A stretch of 22,142 bases of DNA from Firmicutes bacterium UBA5389 (GTDB lineage: Bacteria; Bacillota; DTU025). The notes beneath the pieces were generated by a model. The model was not told where the DNA came from and ran no database searches. It worked only from the letters and a program-made list of their open reading frames with translations. Below, piece by piece: positions 7,883-15,643 of the stretch. Location of the stretch: contig DHON01000010.1 in assembly GCA_002409965.1 (NCBI GenBank), positions 16,413-38,554 on the forward strand. The letters run 5' to 3'. Every line of letters begins with the position of its first letter. The stretch's first letter is position 1. The translations under genes were made by a program, and so were the position numbers.

Positions 7883-9538
7883 GTGATGAGTGAACCCCGC
7901 GGATATGCGGCTATCGTGCTCCACGCTCATCTTCCGTATGTGCGCCACCCTGAAGGCGATGCCTATCTGGAGGAGAAGTGGTTCTACGAGGCGCTGACGG
8001 AAAGCTACATACCACTCTACATGATGCTTGCGCAGCTGGCCGCGGAGGAAGTGCCCTACCGCATAACAGTGTCGCTCTCACCAACGCTTGTGTCGATGTG
8101 CCGCGATCCGCTTCTCCAATCGCGCTTCTCACAGTTCATAGACGGCCTCTGCGAGCTGGCCGAACGCGAGACACTTCGAACCAGATGGCAACCGCAGTTT
8201 CACGAGACTGCCAGGATGTATTCGGACCGGTTCAAGCAAGTACGGTCAGCATACCACGACACTCTCCGATCAGACGTAACGCGCGGATTCGCCGAGCTCG
8301 CCAACGGCGGCCGCATAGAGCTGATAACCACGGCGGCGACGCACGGGTACCTGCCGCTGATGGAGGTGTGTCCGTCCGCGGCCCGCGCCCAGATCCTTAC
8401 GGCAGTCCGTTACCACCGCAAGGTGTTCGGGACTACTCCCAAAGGCATGTGGTTGCCGGAATGCGGCTACTACCCGGGCATCGACACGTACTTGCGCGAA
8501 GCAGGGGTCCGCTACTTCTTCACTGATGCCCATGGCATAGAAAATGCCAGCCCTAGGCCGAGATATGGCGTGTTCGCCCCCATCTACTGTCCTTCCGGCG
8601 TGGCCGCCTTCGGCCGAGACATGGAATCGTCCAAGCAGGTCTGGAGCGCGCACGAGGGATACCCCGGCGACTCTGACTACAGGGAGTTCTACCGCGACAT
8701 CGCCTACGATCTCGACTGGGAATACATACGACCGCTGATGGGCGACTGCCCGGTAAGGACGCACACTGGCATAAAGTACTACCGCGTCACCGGCCGCACG
8801 GAGCACAAGCAGCCCTACGTTCGCGAGTGGGCCATGGGCAAGGCCGCGGCGCACGCAGGCAACTTCATGTTCAACCGGGAGCGGCAGATCGAGCATCTGG
8901 CATCGGCCATGGACCGCAAACCCATAGTGGTCGCGCCGTACGACGCTGAGCTCTTCGGCCACTGGTGGTTTGAGGGCCCCGAGTTCCTGGAGTTCGTCAT
9001 ACGCAAGATCGCCTACGACCAGGACACAATCAAGCTCGTAACCCCCACCGACTACCTAGACGAGTATCCTCGCGCCCAGGTCGCCGCGCCGTCCATGTCG
9101 TCATGGGGCTACATGGGTTACAATGAGGTATGGCTGGCAGACTGCAACCACTGGATCTACCCGCATCTGCACATGATGGCGCGCCGGATGAGCGAGCTCG
9201 CCGAAAGCTATGCCCCGCCCCAGCCCGACCCGGTCAGGCGGGCGCTCAACCAGGCAGCCCGCGAACTCATGCTGGCGCAGAGCTCCGACTGGGCGTTCAT
9301 CATGAAGGCCGGCACGTGCGTGGACTATGCTGTGGCGCGCACCCATGACCACATATCCAGGTTCGACCGCCTCTACAGCGATATTCGCAGCTCGAACCTG
9401 GATCATGAGTGGGTGAGCCGCCTGGAGTGCACCGACAACATATTCCCCGACATCGACTACACAGTCTACTCGGCGTCGCCCATGGCTTCCGCGATCCGGG
9501 AGATGCATACTCCGGCGATCTCCTCCGCGATCTCCTGA
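7883..9538 (+). CDS. GH57 1,4-alpha-glucan branching enzyme
   Basis: Predicted to transfer alpha-1,4 chains to alpha-1,6 branch points in storage glucan. The 551-residue protein has the canonical layout: VLHAHLPYVRHPE (His14, His16), TAATHGYLPLM, GMWLPECGYYPG with putative nucleophile Glu193, GYPGDSDYREFYRDI, APYDAELFGHWWFEG with putative acid/base Asp354, and a C-terminal DUF1957 domain with SSWGYMGYNEVWLADCNHWI. The conserved core ends near DNIFPDIDYTVY; the last ~20 residues look non-conserved and lie over the 3' end of the convergent nucleotidyltransferase gene (overlap 9466-9538). The start is GTG 7883 or ATG 7886, with only a weak GGGAAG site, so translation is probably coupled to the DUF4912 gene. 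Confidence 0.93.
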   Translation: MMSEPRGYAAIVLHAHLPYVRHPEGDAYLEEKWFYEALTESYIPLYMMLAQLAAEEVPYRITVSLSPTLVSMCRDPLLQSRFSQFIDGLCELAERETLRTRWQPQFHETARMYSDRFKQVRSAYHDTLRSDVTRGFAELANGGRIELITTAATHGYLPLMEVCPSAARAQILTAVRYHRKVFGTTPKGMWLPECGYYPGIDTYLREAGVRYFFTDAHGIENASPRPRYGVFAPIYCPSGVAAFGRDMESSKQVWSAHEGYPGDSDYREFYRDIAYDLDWEYIRPLMGDCPVRTHTGIKYYRVTGRTEHKQPYVREWAMGKAAAHAGNFMFNRERQIEHLASAMDRKPIVVAPYDAELFGHWWFEGPEFLEFVIRKIAYDQDTIKLVTPTDYLDEYPRAQVAAPSMSSWGYMGYNEVWLADCNHWIYPHLHMMARRMSELAESYAPPQPDPVRRALNQAARELMLAQSSDWAFIMKAGTCVDYAVARTHDHISRFDRLYSDIRSSNLDHEWVSRLECTDNIFPDIDYTVYSASPMASAIREMHTPAISSAIS

Positions 9539-11919
9539 CTCGCGGCCTCGCTGTACACGTGGAAGACGGGATCCTCTGAATCCGGCAATATGAGCGTCCA
9601 GCCCTGGTCGGTGTAGACCTTGATGCCGTCAATGAGCTGGACGTTTTCGTTGTCGGTCTCCTCGATCAAGTGCCGCATCACCCTGCCCTTGGATTGCCAT
9701 GGACAATCCACTAAGCGCCGGGTCATGTAGGACCGCGGCATGGCCCGAGCCGCCAGCGAAAGCGGCGCCTTCTCTGCAGCAAGCTGCTCCAGCAGCACCG
9801 CCAGGGCGAACACGCCGTCCAGCATGGGCTGGAACTGCGGAACACTGGCCTCTCCCATCTTCACTCTGGCCTCGATGGCCTTCTCCATCATGGACCTGGG
9901 ATTGGCCTGGGAGCGGACCACGCGCCCTCGAAGGCCGGCCGCCACTTTCTCGATAGCTCCGGGAGCGGTAACCGGCACCACCACGGCGCCGCCCGCATGC
10001 GACTTGAGCATCGCTGAGCAGACCAGCGCCAGCGCATCCTCGTTGGACACACTCGCGCCGCGCTCATCCACCAGCGCCAGCCGCTCCGCGTTGCGGTCGA
10101 TCAGAACCCCCACATGAGCGCCTTCCGCCGCCACAGCGTCCGCCAGTTCAGCGATGGCCCACGCGCCCCCGAAGGCGCGCGTCCGTATGACCGTGCAGCC
10201 CAGCGCCTCGGTGAACAGGCTCATCACGTCCCTTAAGTAGTCTTCGTCGTATCCGGCCACCACAAGGATGCGCGCGCTCCTGATCAACTCGGCGTCGACC
10301 GCCCGTTCTATAGCATCCAGATACAGCGCGGTCACGCCAGTCTCGCTGAAGAGCCCTCCGATGCGGCTGGCGGGGGCCCTCCGGTAGTCCTCCGCGAGGA
10401 GAGCGTTCTCGATCTTGCGTTCGAGCGCCTTGTCGATGTTGACGCCGGCAGAATCCAGGAACTCGATTACCGTGACGTTCTCGTCAGCAGGCGATATCCG
10501 CGCATGCACGCCTCCGGCCGCCTGCAGCGCGGGCACGGCGAACCTGGCCACCGCTGTGGTTCCATCGCCCAGATCGGCCACGGTCACCCCAATGGACATA
10601 GCGCCGCACGCCAAAGACGCCTTGGCCATCTTGGAGGCCGGATGAACATCGCTCGAGACCGTTACGGTGCATCCCGCAGGCAAGCAGGACGCGTAGGCCG
10701 CGCCCAGGCGAGCGGAGAAGTCCGGGGTCACTTCTATATTCGACAGCCCCGCCACGCCCAATCGCCCAAAGAGGCGCTTTGAGCACGATGCTCCCCACAC
10801 CAGGCTGGCGTTGACCTGAGATCCGCCATCCACGGCTTTATCAGGCCAGATTTTTACACCCGACTTCACCTGAGCCCGTTCACCTATGGAGCTGCCCGAC
10901 CCCACCACTGCTCCCTCAAGTATCGAAGCGCCGGCCTTCACGCTCACTCGCGATGCGAGGATGGCCGCGTGCACCTGGGCGTTCTGGCCCACAAACACGC
11001 TCGGCCACAGTATTGAGCGACGCACGGAGCAGCCGCCCGCCAGTATGGACGCGGCGCCTATCACTGAGTAGTCGCCTGCTGCGGCGCCCTTTTCCACTCT
11101 TGCCCCTGGACCGATCAGTACAGGCGGTCTGAGGACCGCGCCGGTCTCGATCTCGGCCCCCTCGCCGATCCACACGCCCTCGTCCACCAATTCGCCGGGG
11201 ATCCCCACCCGGACTCGTCCATCCAGAATGTCCAGATGCGTGTTGCGGTATTGCTCCAGGTTGCCCACATCGCACCAGTATCCTTCGGCCACGTAGCCGA
11301 ACATCGGATAGCCGTCGCCGAGCAGGCGGGGAAACAGGTTCTTGCTGAAATCCGATTCCCGCGCGGTTTCGACAAGTTCCATCACATCCGGCTCCAGCAC
11401 ATAGATCCCCGTGTTCACTGTATCGCTGAATACCTCTCCCCAGCTGGGTTTCTCCAGAAACCGCGTGATGTGGCAGTCCGCATCCACTATCACTACGCCG
11501 TATTCCAGCGGGGTTTCCACCCGGGTGAGCACGATGGTGACGGCGGCTCCCTTCTGTTTGTGGAATTCGGCTGCGGCCGCAAGATCGATGTCGGTCAGAG
11601 CGTCGCCGCTGATGACCAGGAATGTGCCGTCCAGAAAGCCGCCCAGAGCGCGCACGCTGCCTGCGGTGCCCAGGGGAGTCTCTTCTATAGAGTACCTGAT
11701 CGAGCAGCCGCGGGAGGTGCCGTCGCCGAAATGACTCTGTATGGTGTCGGGCATGTAGCACAGGGTGCACGCCAGATCCCGGTACCCGTGGGTCAGCAGC
11801 AAATCCAGGACGTGCTCCATCATGGGCCGGCCCGCCACCGGCACCATGGGCTTGGGGAGCGCGCACGTGAGAGGCCGAAGCCGAGTGCCTTTGCCTCCGG
11901 CCATGATCACCGCCTTCAC
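9466..11919 (-). CDS. fused sugar-1-phosphate nucleotidyltransferase / phosphohexomutase (mannose-1-P guanylyltransferase-like)
   Basis: A cytoplasmic enzyme of about 817 residues in three parts. Residues 1-235 are a nucleotidyltransferase with MAGGKGTRLRPLT (6-18), KPMVPVAG, ISGDALTDID and FLEKPSWGE. Residues 240-370 are left-handed beta-helix hexapeptide repeats. Residues about 375-817 are a phosphoglucomutase/phosphomannomutase-like region. There the possible phosphoserine lies in HPASK (Ser429), but the metal-binding loop reads IDRNAERLALVD (607-618) rather than the usual DGDxDR, so mutase activity is doubtful. Family members are annotated as GDP-mannose or NDP-glucose synthases; the substrate cannot be read from sequence, although the glycogen synthase-like neighbour favours a glucan donor. 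The start GTG 11919 overlaps the upstream stop as GTGA. The 3' end overlaps the GH57 gene by 73 bp. Confidence 0.88.
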   Translation of the reverse strand: MKAVIMAGGKGTRLRPLTCALPKPMVPVAGRPMMEHVLDLLLTHGYRDLACTLCYMPDTIQSHFGDGTSRGCSIRYSIEETPLGTAGSVRALGGFLDGTFLVISGDALTDIDLAAAAEFHKQKGAAVTIVLTRVETPLEYGVVIVDADCHITRFLEKPSWGEVFSDTVNTGIYVLEPDVMELVETARESDFSKNLFPRLLGDGYPMFGYVAEGYWCDVGNLEQYRNTHLDILDGRVRVGIPGELVDEGVWIGEGAEIETGAVLRPPVLIGPGARVEKGAAAGDYSVIGAASILAGGCSVRRSILWPSVFVGQNAQVHAAILASRVSVKAGASILEGAVVGSGSSIGERAQVKSGVKIWPDKAVDGGSQVNASLVWGASCSKRLFGRLGVAGLSNIEVTPDFSARLGAAYASCLPAGCTVTVSSDVHPASKMAKASLACGAMSIGVTVADLGDGTTAVARFAVPALQAAGGVHARISPADENVTVIEFLDSAGVNIDKALERKIENALLAEDYRRAPASRIGGLFSETGVTALYLDAIERAVDAELIRSARILVVAGYDEDYLRDVMSLFTEALGCTVIRTRAFGGAWAIAELADAVAAEGAHVGVLIDRNAERLALVDERGASVSNEDALALVCSAMLKSHAGGAVVVPVTAPGAIEKVAAGLRGRVVRSQANPRSMMEKAIEARVKMGEASVPQFQPMLDGVFALAVLLEQLAAEKAPLSLAARAMPRSYMTRRLVDCPWQSKGRVMRHLIEETDNENVQLIDGIKVYTDQGWTLILPDSEDPVFHVYSEAASQEIAEEIAGVCISRIAEAMGDAE

Positions 11920-13109
11920 CTGGCTATCGCCTCCTCGGGCGCCGCGGTCTCTTTCAGGACCTCCTCGTATACATCCCGAGTTTTGCGGGCGATGGCGCTC
12001 CAATCGTATGTTGACAGCACTTCCCGGCGCGCAACCTCGGCGATCTGGCCGGCCGCCTCTGGACAGTGCAGCACGTGCAAAACCGCATCGGCCAGCGAGT
12101 TGGGGTTGCCTGCATAGAACCGCCATCCGTTCACGCCGTCTCTCACGATCTGGGCGAGGCCGCCGGTATCGGCCGCGATGAGCGGCGTGCCCGCCGCCAT
12201 GGCTTCAAGGGCCGTAATCCCGAAAGGCTCGTAGAGACTGGGCACGACCGCCGCCGCAGCCATGCCGTACAGGCGATTGCGCTCATCGTCCGGCACAAAG
12301 CCGACCAACGACACTCTGCCTCCTAGGCCCAGACTGGCAGCCAAATCGCGCAGACTGCCCTCGGCCGGCCCTCGGCCCGCAACGATGAGCCTGGCCCGGG
12401 GCCAGTAGCTCAGTATCTTGGGCATTGCCTCGATCAGTGTATGCACACCCTTCTCCCGCACCAGCCTGCCGACGAAGAGTATGATGCTTTCGTTGGACGA
12501 GGGGGAGGCGCCTGTGCCGCGGTACGCACGAGCCTGCTCGAACTGGTCCGCGTCCACGCCGTTTGGGATCACCCGAACCTTGTCAATGGGCAGACCGAAC
12601 ACAGCCCCCACCTCGTTCTGCATGTGTGATGAACACACGATCACCCGCCACGCCTCGTAGCACAGGAACCACTCGAGGTCGGATATCCGGCGCTGCATCG
12701 GATTGCAGAGTCCGCCGTTGCGGCCCCACTCAGTGGCATGAATGGTGGCCACAAGCGGCAGGCCCAGCTCGCGCTTTACGCCCGCGCCGGCCAGCGCCAT
12801 AGTCCAGTCGTGCGCGTGCACGATGTCAAATGGGCCGGTCTCCCGGGCGACGCGGAAAGCACGGGCGAGAATGGCATGCGATAGCTGCATCGCCCACGGC
12901 ATGAACTCGTCCACGCAAGGACCAATGGGATCCGTCCGATGCACCCATACGCCCCGGTCGCGCCCGAGCGCGCCGGCGCCTTCCACAGAGCAAGTTACAG
13001 CGTGCACCTCAAAAGCGCTCGCCATCGCTCTCGACAGCTCCTGAACATGGCGCGCCAGCCCCCCTACCACTCGCGGCGGGTATTCCCAGCTCAGCATCAT
13101 CACACGCAC
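11916..13109 (-). CDS. GT4 glycosyltransferase, glycogen synthase-like
   Basis: A retaining GT-B glycosyltransferase of about 397 residues, probably using a nucleotide-sugar donor to extend an alpha-glucan or glucoside. The N-terminal Rossmann half opens with MMLSWEYPPRVVGGLARHVQ (4-23, with the Gly-rich acceptor loop) and contains VHAHDWTMALAG. The C-terminal half has LFVGRLVREKG (211-221) and the GT4 donor motif EPFGITALE (Glu294 and Glu302, E-x7-E). The composition resembles GT4 glycogen/maltose-1-phosphate synthases rather than the GT5 GlgA family. I place the start at GTG 13109, 6 nt after GAGGGA; an upstream extension lacks family similarity and runs through a terminator-like hairpin. 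It is translationally coupled to the nucleotidyltransferase through GTGA. Confidence 0.9.
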   Translation of the reverse strand: MRVMMLSWEYPPRVVGGLARHVQELSRAMASAFEVHAVTCSVEGAGALGRDRGVWVHRTDPIGPCVDEFMPWAMQLSHAILARAFRVARETGPFDIVHAHDWTMALAGAGVKRELGLPLVATIHATEWGRNGGLCNPMQRRISDLEWFLCYEAWRVIVCSSHMQNEVGAVFGLPIDKVRVIPNGVDADQFEQARAYRGTGASPSSNESIILFVGRLVREKGVHTLIEAMPKILSYWPRARLIVAGRGPAEGSLRDLAASLGLGGRVSLVGFVPDDERNRLYGMAAAAVVPSLYEPFGITALEAMAAGTPLIAADTGGLAQIVRDGVNGWRFYAGNPNSLADAVLHVLHCPEAAGQIAEVARREVLSTYDWSAIARKTRDVYEEVLKETAAPEEAIAR

Positions 13110-13130
13110 AATGCATCCCTCTTCCGACAA

Positions 13131-13171
13131 GCAAAAGACTACGGTCAGGGCCGGGCGCCCAAGCCGCAGTC
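13131..13171 (-). terminator. intrinsic terminator-like hairpin upstream of the GT4 gene
   Basis: On the minus strand GACTGCGG pairs with CCGTAGTC (8 bp, one G-U), enclosing a GC-rich loop with its own GGGCGCCC palindrome, followed directly by TTTTG. It lies between the stop of the GH57-like gene (13211) and the GT4 start. It could end or attenuate the upstream operon before the synthase genes. The T-tract is short. Confidence 0.45.
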
Positions 13172-13210
13172 TTATGTTTGGCCGCAAGACACGAATTATG
13201 CGCCTATCCG

Positions 13211-15631
13211 CTATGAGCTGGGGCGCCGGCGCCGCGCGAAGCGCACCATGATCGCCACTGCCCCTGCAATCGCAAGAGCGCCGACGGCGGCCCACACAAT
13301 CCCCACCGCCGATCCAACTCGGTGGTATCCGGGCGTCAGTTCGATCCGGGAATCAGCGATCTGGGGAAAAAACTCGAACCTCGCGCCGATGCGAGTGTAC
13401 TGATCGGCCCGCTCGATGGTGGTGGTCCGCCCCATAACCGACGTAGTCACCAAGTCGAACTGCCCCGAAGGCATGGGCGCGACCGCCTCCGGCGCGTTGG
13501 CTTCCGGACCTCGCGCTGCCGTGAGCATGGGCGTCTCAACCGGGAAACCCTCCGCCGACAACTCGCGCACCACGACTCGCCGCGTGTAGGAAGGGAGCAC
13601 TGCCACAATGCTCTCGCCTCTGGGTTCGACCGAGAGAATGGGCGGCGCCGATGCCCCAATTCTGGACCGCTCGAACCGGATCGACATGCCAGCCGATGCT
13701 CCCGGCCACATCTGTAGCCTGTACCCGAAGCACAAGCTTCTGTCGAAAAGCGCCGAGTCGGACCACACCTCTGCAGCAGGCGCAGTATCCTGCCCGTCTG
13801 GGTCCACACTTGCCAGCACTGCGCTGCCGGAAACCACGTTGGCCAGCCCGAAAGCCCTATCCGACACGAGCGCGCTGGCCGGCGAGCCGTCGGCGTGCAG
13901 GTAAACCAGGCTGTCCCTGCCGCCCACCGCGATCCGATCCAGGTCAGGGCTGAACGCGTTTGCCACGCTGAAGTCCACCCGGCCCTGCGCGTGCAAGGTG
14001 TATTCCACCTGAAACCCTCTCTGCCCCAGATCAAACTCCTTCCGCAGCTTCGCGGCGCCTATGGCGGCATCAAATACCGCGCTCGCCGAATCCTCGCCCA
14101 ATTGCACGCTGTAGGCGGCCTCCTCCAGCCCGGGCGCGGAAGATGCCGCCCCCCGAATCGAGTCCACCAGCGCTCCCCTTCGCACTCCGGGAGCGGAAAC
14201 CGACTCGCCTGCGAACCCCTCTCCGACGACCTGCTCGCCATGCTCCAGGTCGTACCAGTAAAGCATCTTGCCGCCCACAGGCGACAGCACGAACATGTCG
14301 GTGGGGTTGACTACGATCACTTCTTCGATGCCATCGCGGTTCACGTCTTCTTGGTAGGCGGAGGTAGCTGGATGGGCGCACTGCCATGCGGCTAGGGCGG
14401 CGATGTACGCCCCCCGAACAGCATCCCACTGGGCTGATCCCGCATCTTGCGCGCCCGGGCGGCCGAATTCGTACTGATGCCACGAGAATACCAGTTTGGC
14501 GTGGTCCAAGAGGCGCGAGGCCGCAGGAGCCAGAGTCTGCGATGTCGCAGTTCTGTGCAGGTCCTCCTCAACGGCCTGAATCCGCCGGCGCACATCCCCG
14601 TACAGGTTCCTCGCATCCTGAAGCGCGCGGCAACTGGAATTGTAGTCTTGCCAGTCAGAGTAGCCCGCAGCCTCCGCGGCCCGGCGCAATTGGTCCGGCT
14701 CGCCGCCCAGCAACTGAGCCGCCGCTCGCGGCCGCGGCCCTGACTGCACCCTCTCGTCCAGCGTGGTCAGCCTGAGCCGCGGCTCCTTCTCAATCGCTTG
14801 CAGAAGCGGACCCAGCCCATCCCAGGCCGAGCCTGCATCGCTCGCCCGCACCTCGCGGGCGTACACAACCACTGCAGCATCCGCCACGTCCTCGGCGTAC
14901 GCGCGCTCCAGATACGCAAGGGCGGATGCAGTCGAGCCTGAACCCACACTCTCATCCACAGCGCGGGCAAAGGCTGCGTCAGCCTGAAAAACGACGATCT
15001 CTCGGCCGCCCCAGGCGATGCGAACCGGGGCGTGAGCCGGGAACGCGTCCAGTCCGCTCGCTGCCATTATCTTGCTGTCGACTATCGTGTGCGAGTAGCC
15101 CGCAGCGCTCACCGGCAACACGATCTCCTGCCTCCACAGGCCCGAGGGGTTCCAGAAGCCTGTCGGGACCTTGCCGAACATGTCAGACGCCCGAGTGGCG
15201 CCGTAGTTCACGGCGAGGCGGGCATCCCATGGATCCAGCGCCGCCAGAACGCTGTCGGAATGAGTGGAGCCCAACAGCTCAAACTGGCCGCGCGATACGC
15301 CGTCGCGCATCAGCCTCATTGCACGCGAGCCCGACCAGGCGAGAGCAGACGCGAGTCTGGCCGACATTCCCACCGAGAACTTCCGGCCGGGCTGCGCAAG
15401 CAGTATGTCCAACAGCTGCTCGCAGGTGGACGAAGCATCGCCGGTCAGGAAGAATGCGAACACAACATCGAGCGCCCTCTGCGGATGCTCGTCAGGTCGC
15501 CCGTCTTCCGTTTGCGCAGACGGAGGGATAAGCCAGTCGAGCCAGGTAGGGCGGGCCGCCTCAGCCGACCAGCCGAGCATCGCGACGAGCGCCAAACATG
15601 CGGTGACTATTACTGCAGCCCTACGGGTCAC
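13211..15631 (-). CDS. secreted, membrane-anchored GH57-like protein lacking recognisable catalytic residues
   Basis: An 806-residue protein of unproven function. Residues 1-25 are a signal peptide (hydrophobic core, AEA cleavage site) and residues about 772-797 form a membrane segment followed by the basic tail RFARRRR, so the bulk should lie outside the cytoplasmic membrane. Residues 55-295 follow the GH57 barrel pattern: FSVGMSARLASAL, GQFELLGSTHSDSVLAAL (115-132), GFWNPSGLWRQEI (158-170) and a late RLRLTTLDERV. The usual His-x-His near strand 1 reads FAFFLTGD, the nucleophile Glu position reads Pro-Ser-Gly, and the acid/base Asp region reads VVVYAREV. A helical region (300-420) and a beta-rich C-terminal half starting with YQEDVNRDGIEEVIV (426-440) follow. 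GTG 15631 lies 6 nt after GGAGGA and 12 bp after the DOMON-like gene. I infer a glucan-binding or scaffold role. Confidence 0.75.
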   Translation of the reverse strand: MTRRAAVIVTACLALVAMLGWSAEAARPTWLDWLIPPSAQTEDGRPDEHPQRALDVVFAFFLTGDASSTCEQLLDILLAQPGRKFSVGMSARLASALAWSGSRAMRLMRDGVSRGQFELLGSTHSDSVLAALDPWDARLAVNYGATRASDMFGKVPTGFWNPSGLWRQEIVLPVSAAGYSHTIVDSKIMAASGLDAFPAHAPVRIAWGGREIVVFQADAAFARAVDESVGSGSTASALAYLERAYAEDVADAAVVVYAREVRASDAGSAWDGLGPLLQAIEKEPRLRLTTLDERVQSGPRPRAAAQLLGGEPDQLRRAAEAAGYSDWQDYNSSCRALQDARNLYGDVRRRIQAVEEDLHRTATSQTLAPAASRLLDHAKLVFSWHQYEFGRPGAQDAGSAQWDAVRGAYIAALAAWQCAHPATSAYQEDVNRDGIEEVIVVNPTDMFVLSPVGGKMLYWYDLEHGEQVVGEGFAGESVSAPGVRRGALVDSIRGAASSAPGLEEAAYSVQLGEDSASAVFDAAIGAAKLRKEFDLGQRGFQVEYTLHAQGRVDFSVANAFSPDLDRIAVGGRDSLVYLHADGSPASALVSDRAFGLANVVSGSAVLASVDPDGQDTAPAAEVWSDSALFDRSLCFGYRLQMWPGASAGMSIRFERSRIGASAPPILSVEPRGESIVAVLPSYTRRVVVRELSAEGFPVETPMLTAARGPEANAPEAVAPMPSGQFDLVTTSVMGRTTTIERADQYTRIGARFEFFPQIADSRIELTPGYHRVGSAVGIVWAAVGALAIAGAVAIMVRFARRRRPSS

Positions 15632-15643
15632 ACCAAGTCCTCC

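Noticed and set aside
9699..12117. Several plus-strand open frames of up to 293 codons opposite the nucleotidyltransferase and GT4 genes
   Set aside because: They are antisense frames of confidently identified genes, rich in Arg, Ser, Ala and Pro, with no family motifs or ribosome binding sites.
11920..12126. N-terminal extension of the nucleotidyltransferase up to 12126
   Set aside because: The added 69 residues are Arg/Gly-rich, overlap the GT4 coding end out of frame, and lack family similarity; GTG 11919 starts exactly at the conserved KAVIMAGGKGTR motif.
13110..13295. N-terminal extension of the GT4 gene up to 13295
   Set aside because: It would overlap the end of the GH57-like gene and cross the terminator-like hairpin; GTG 13109 with GAGGGA precedes the conserved N-terminus.
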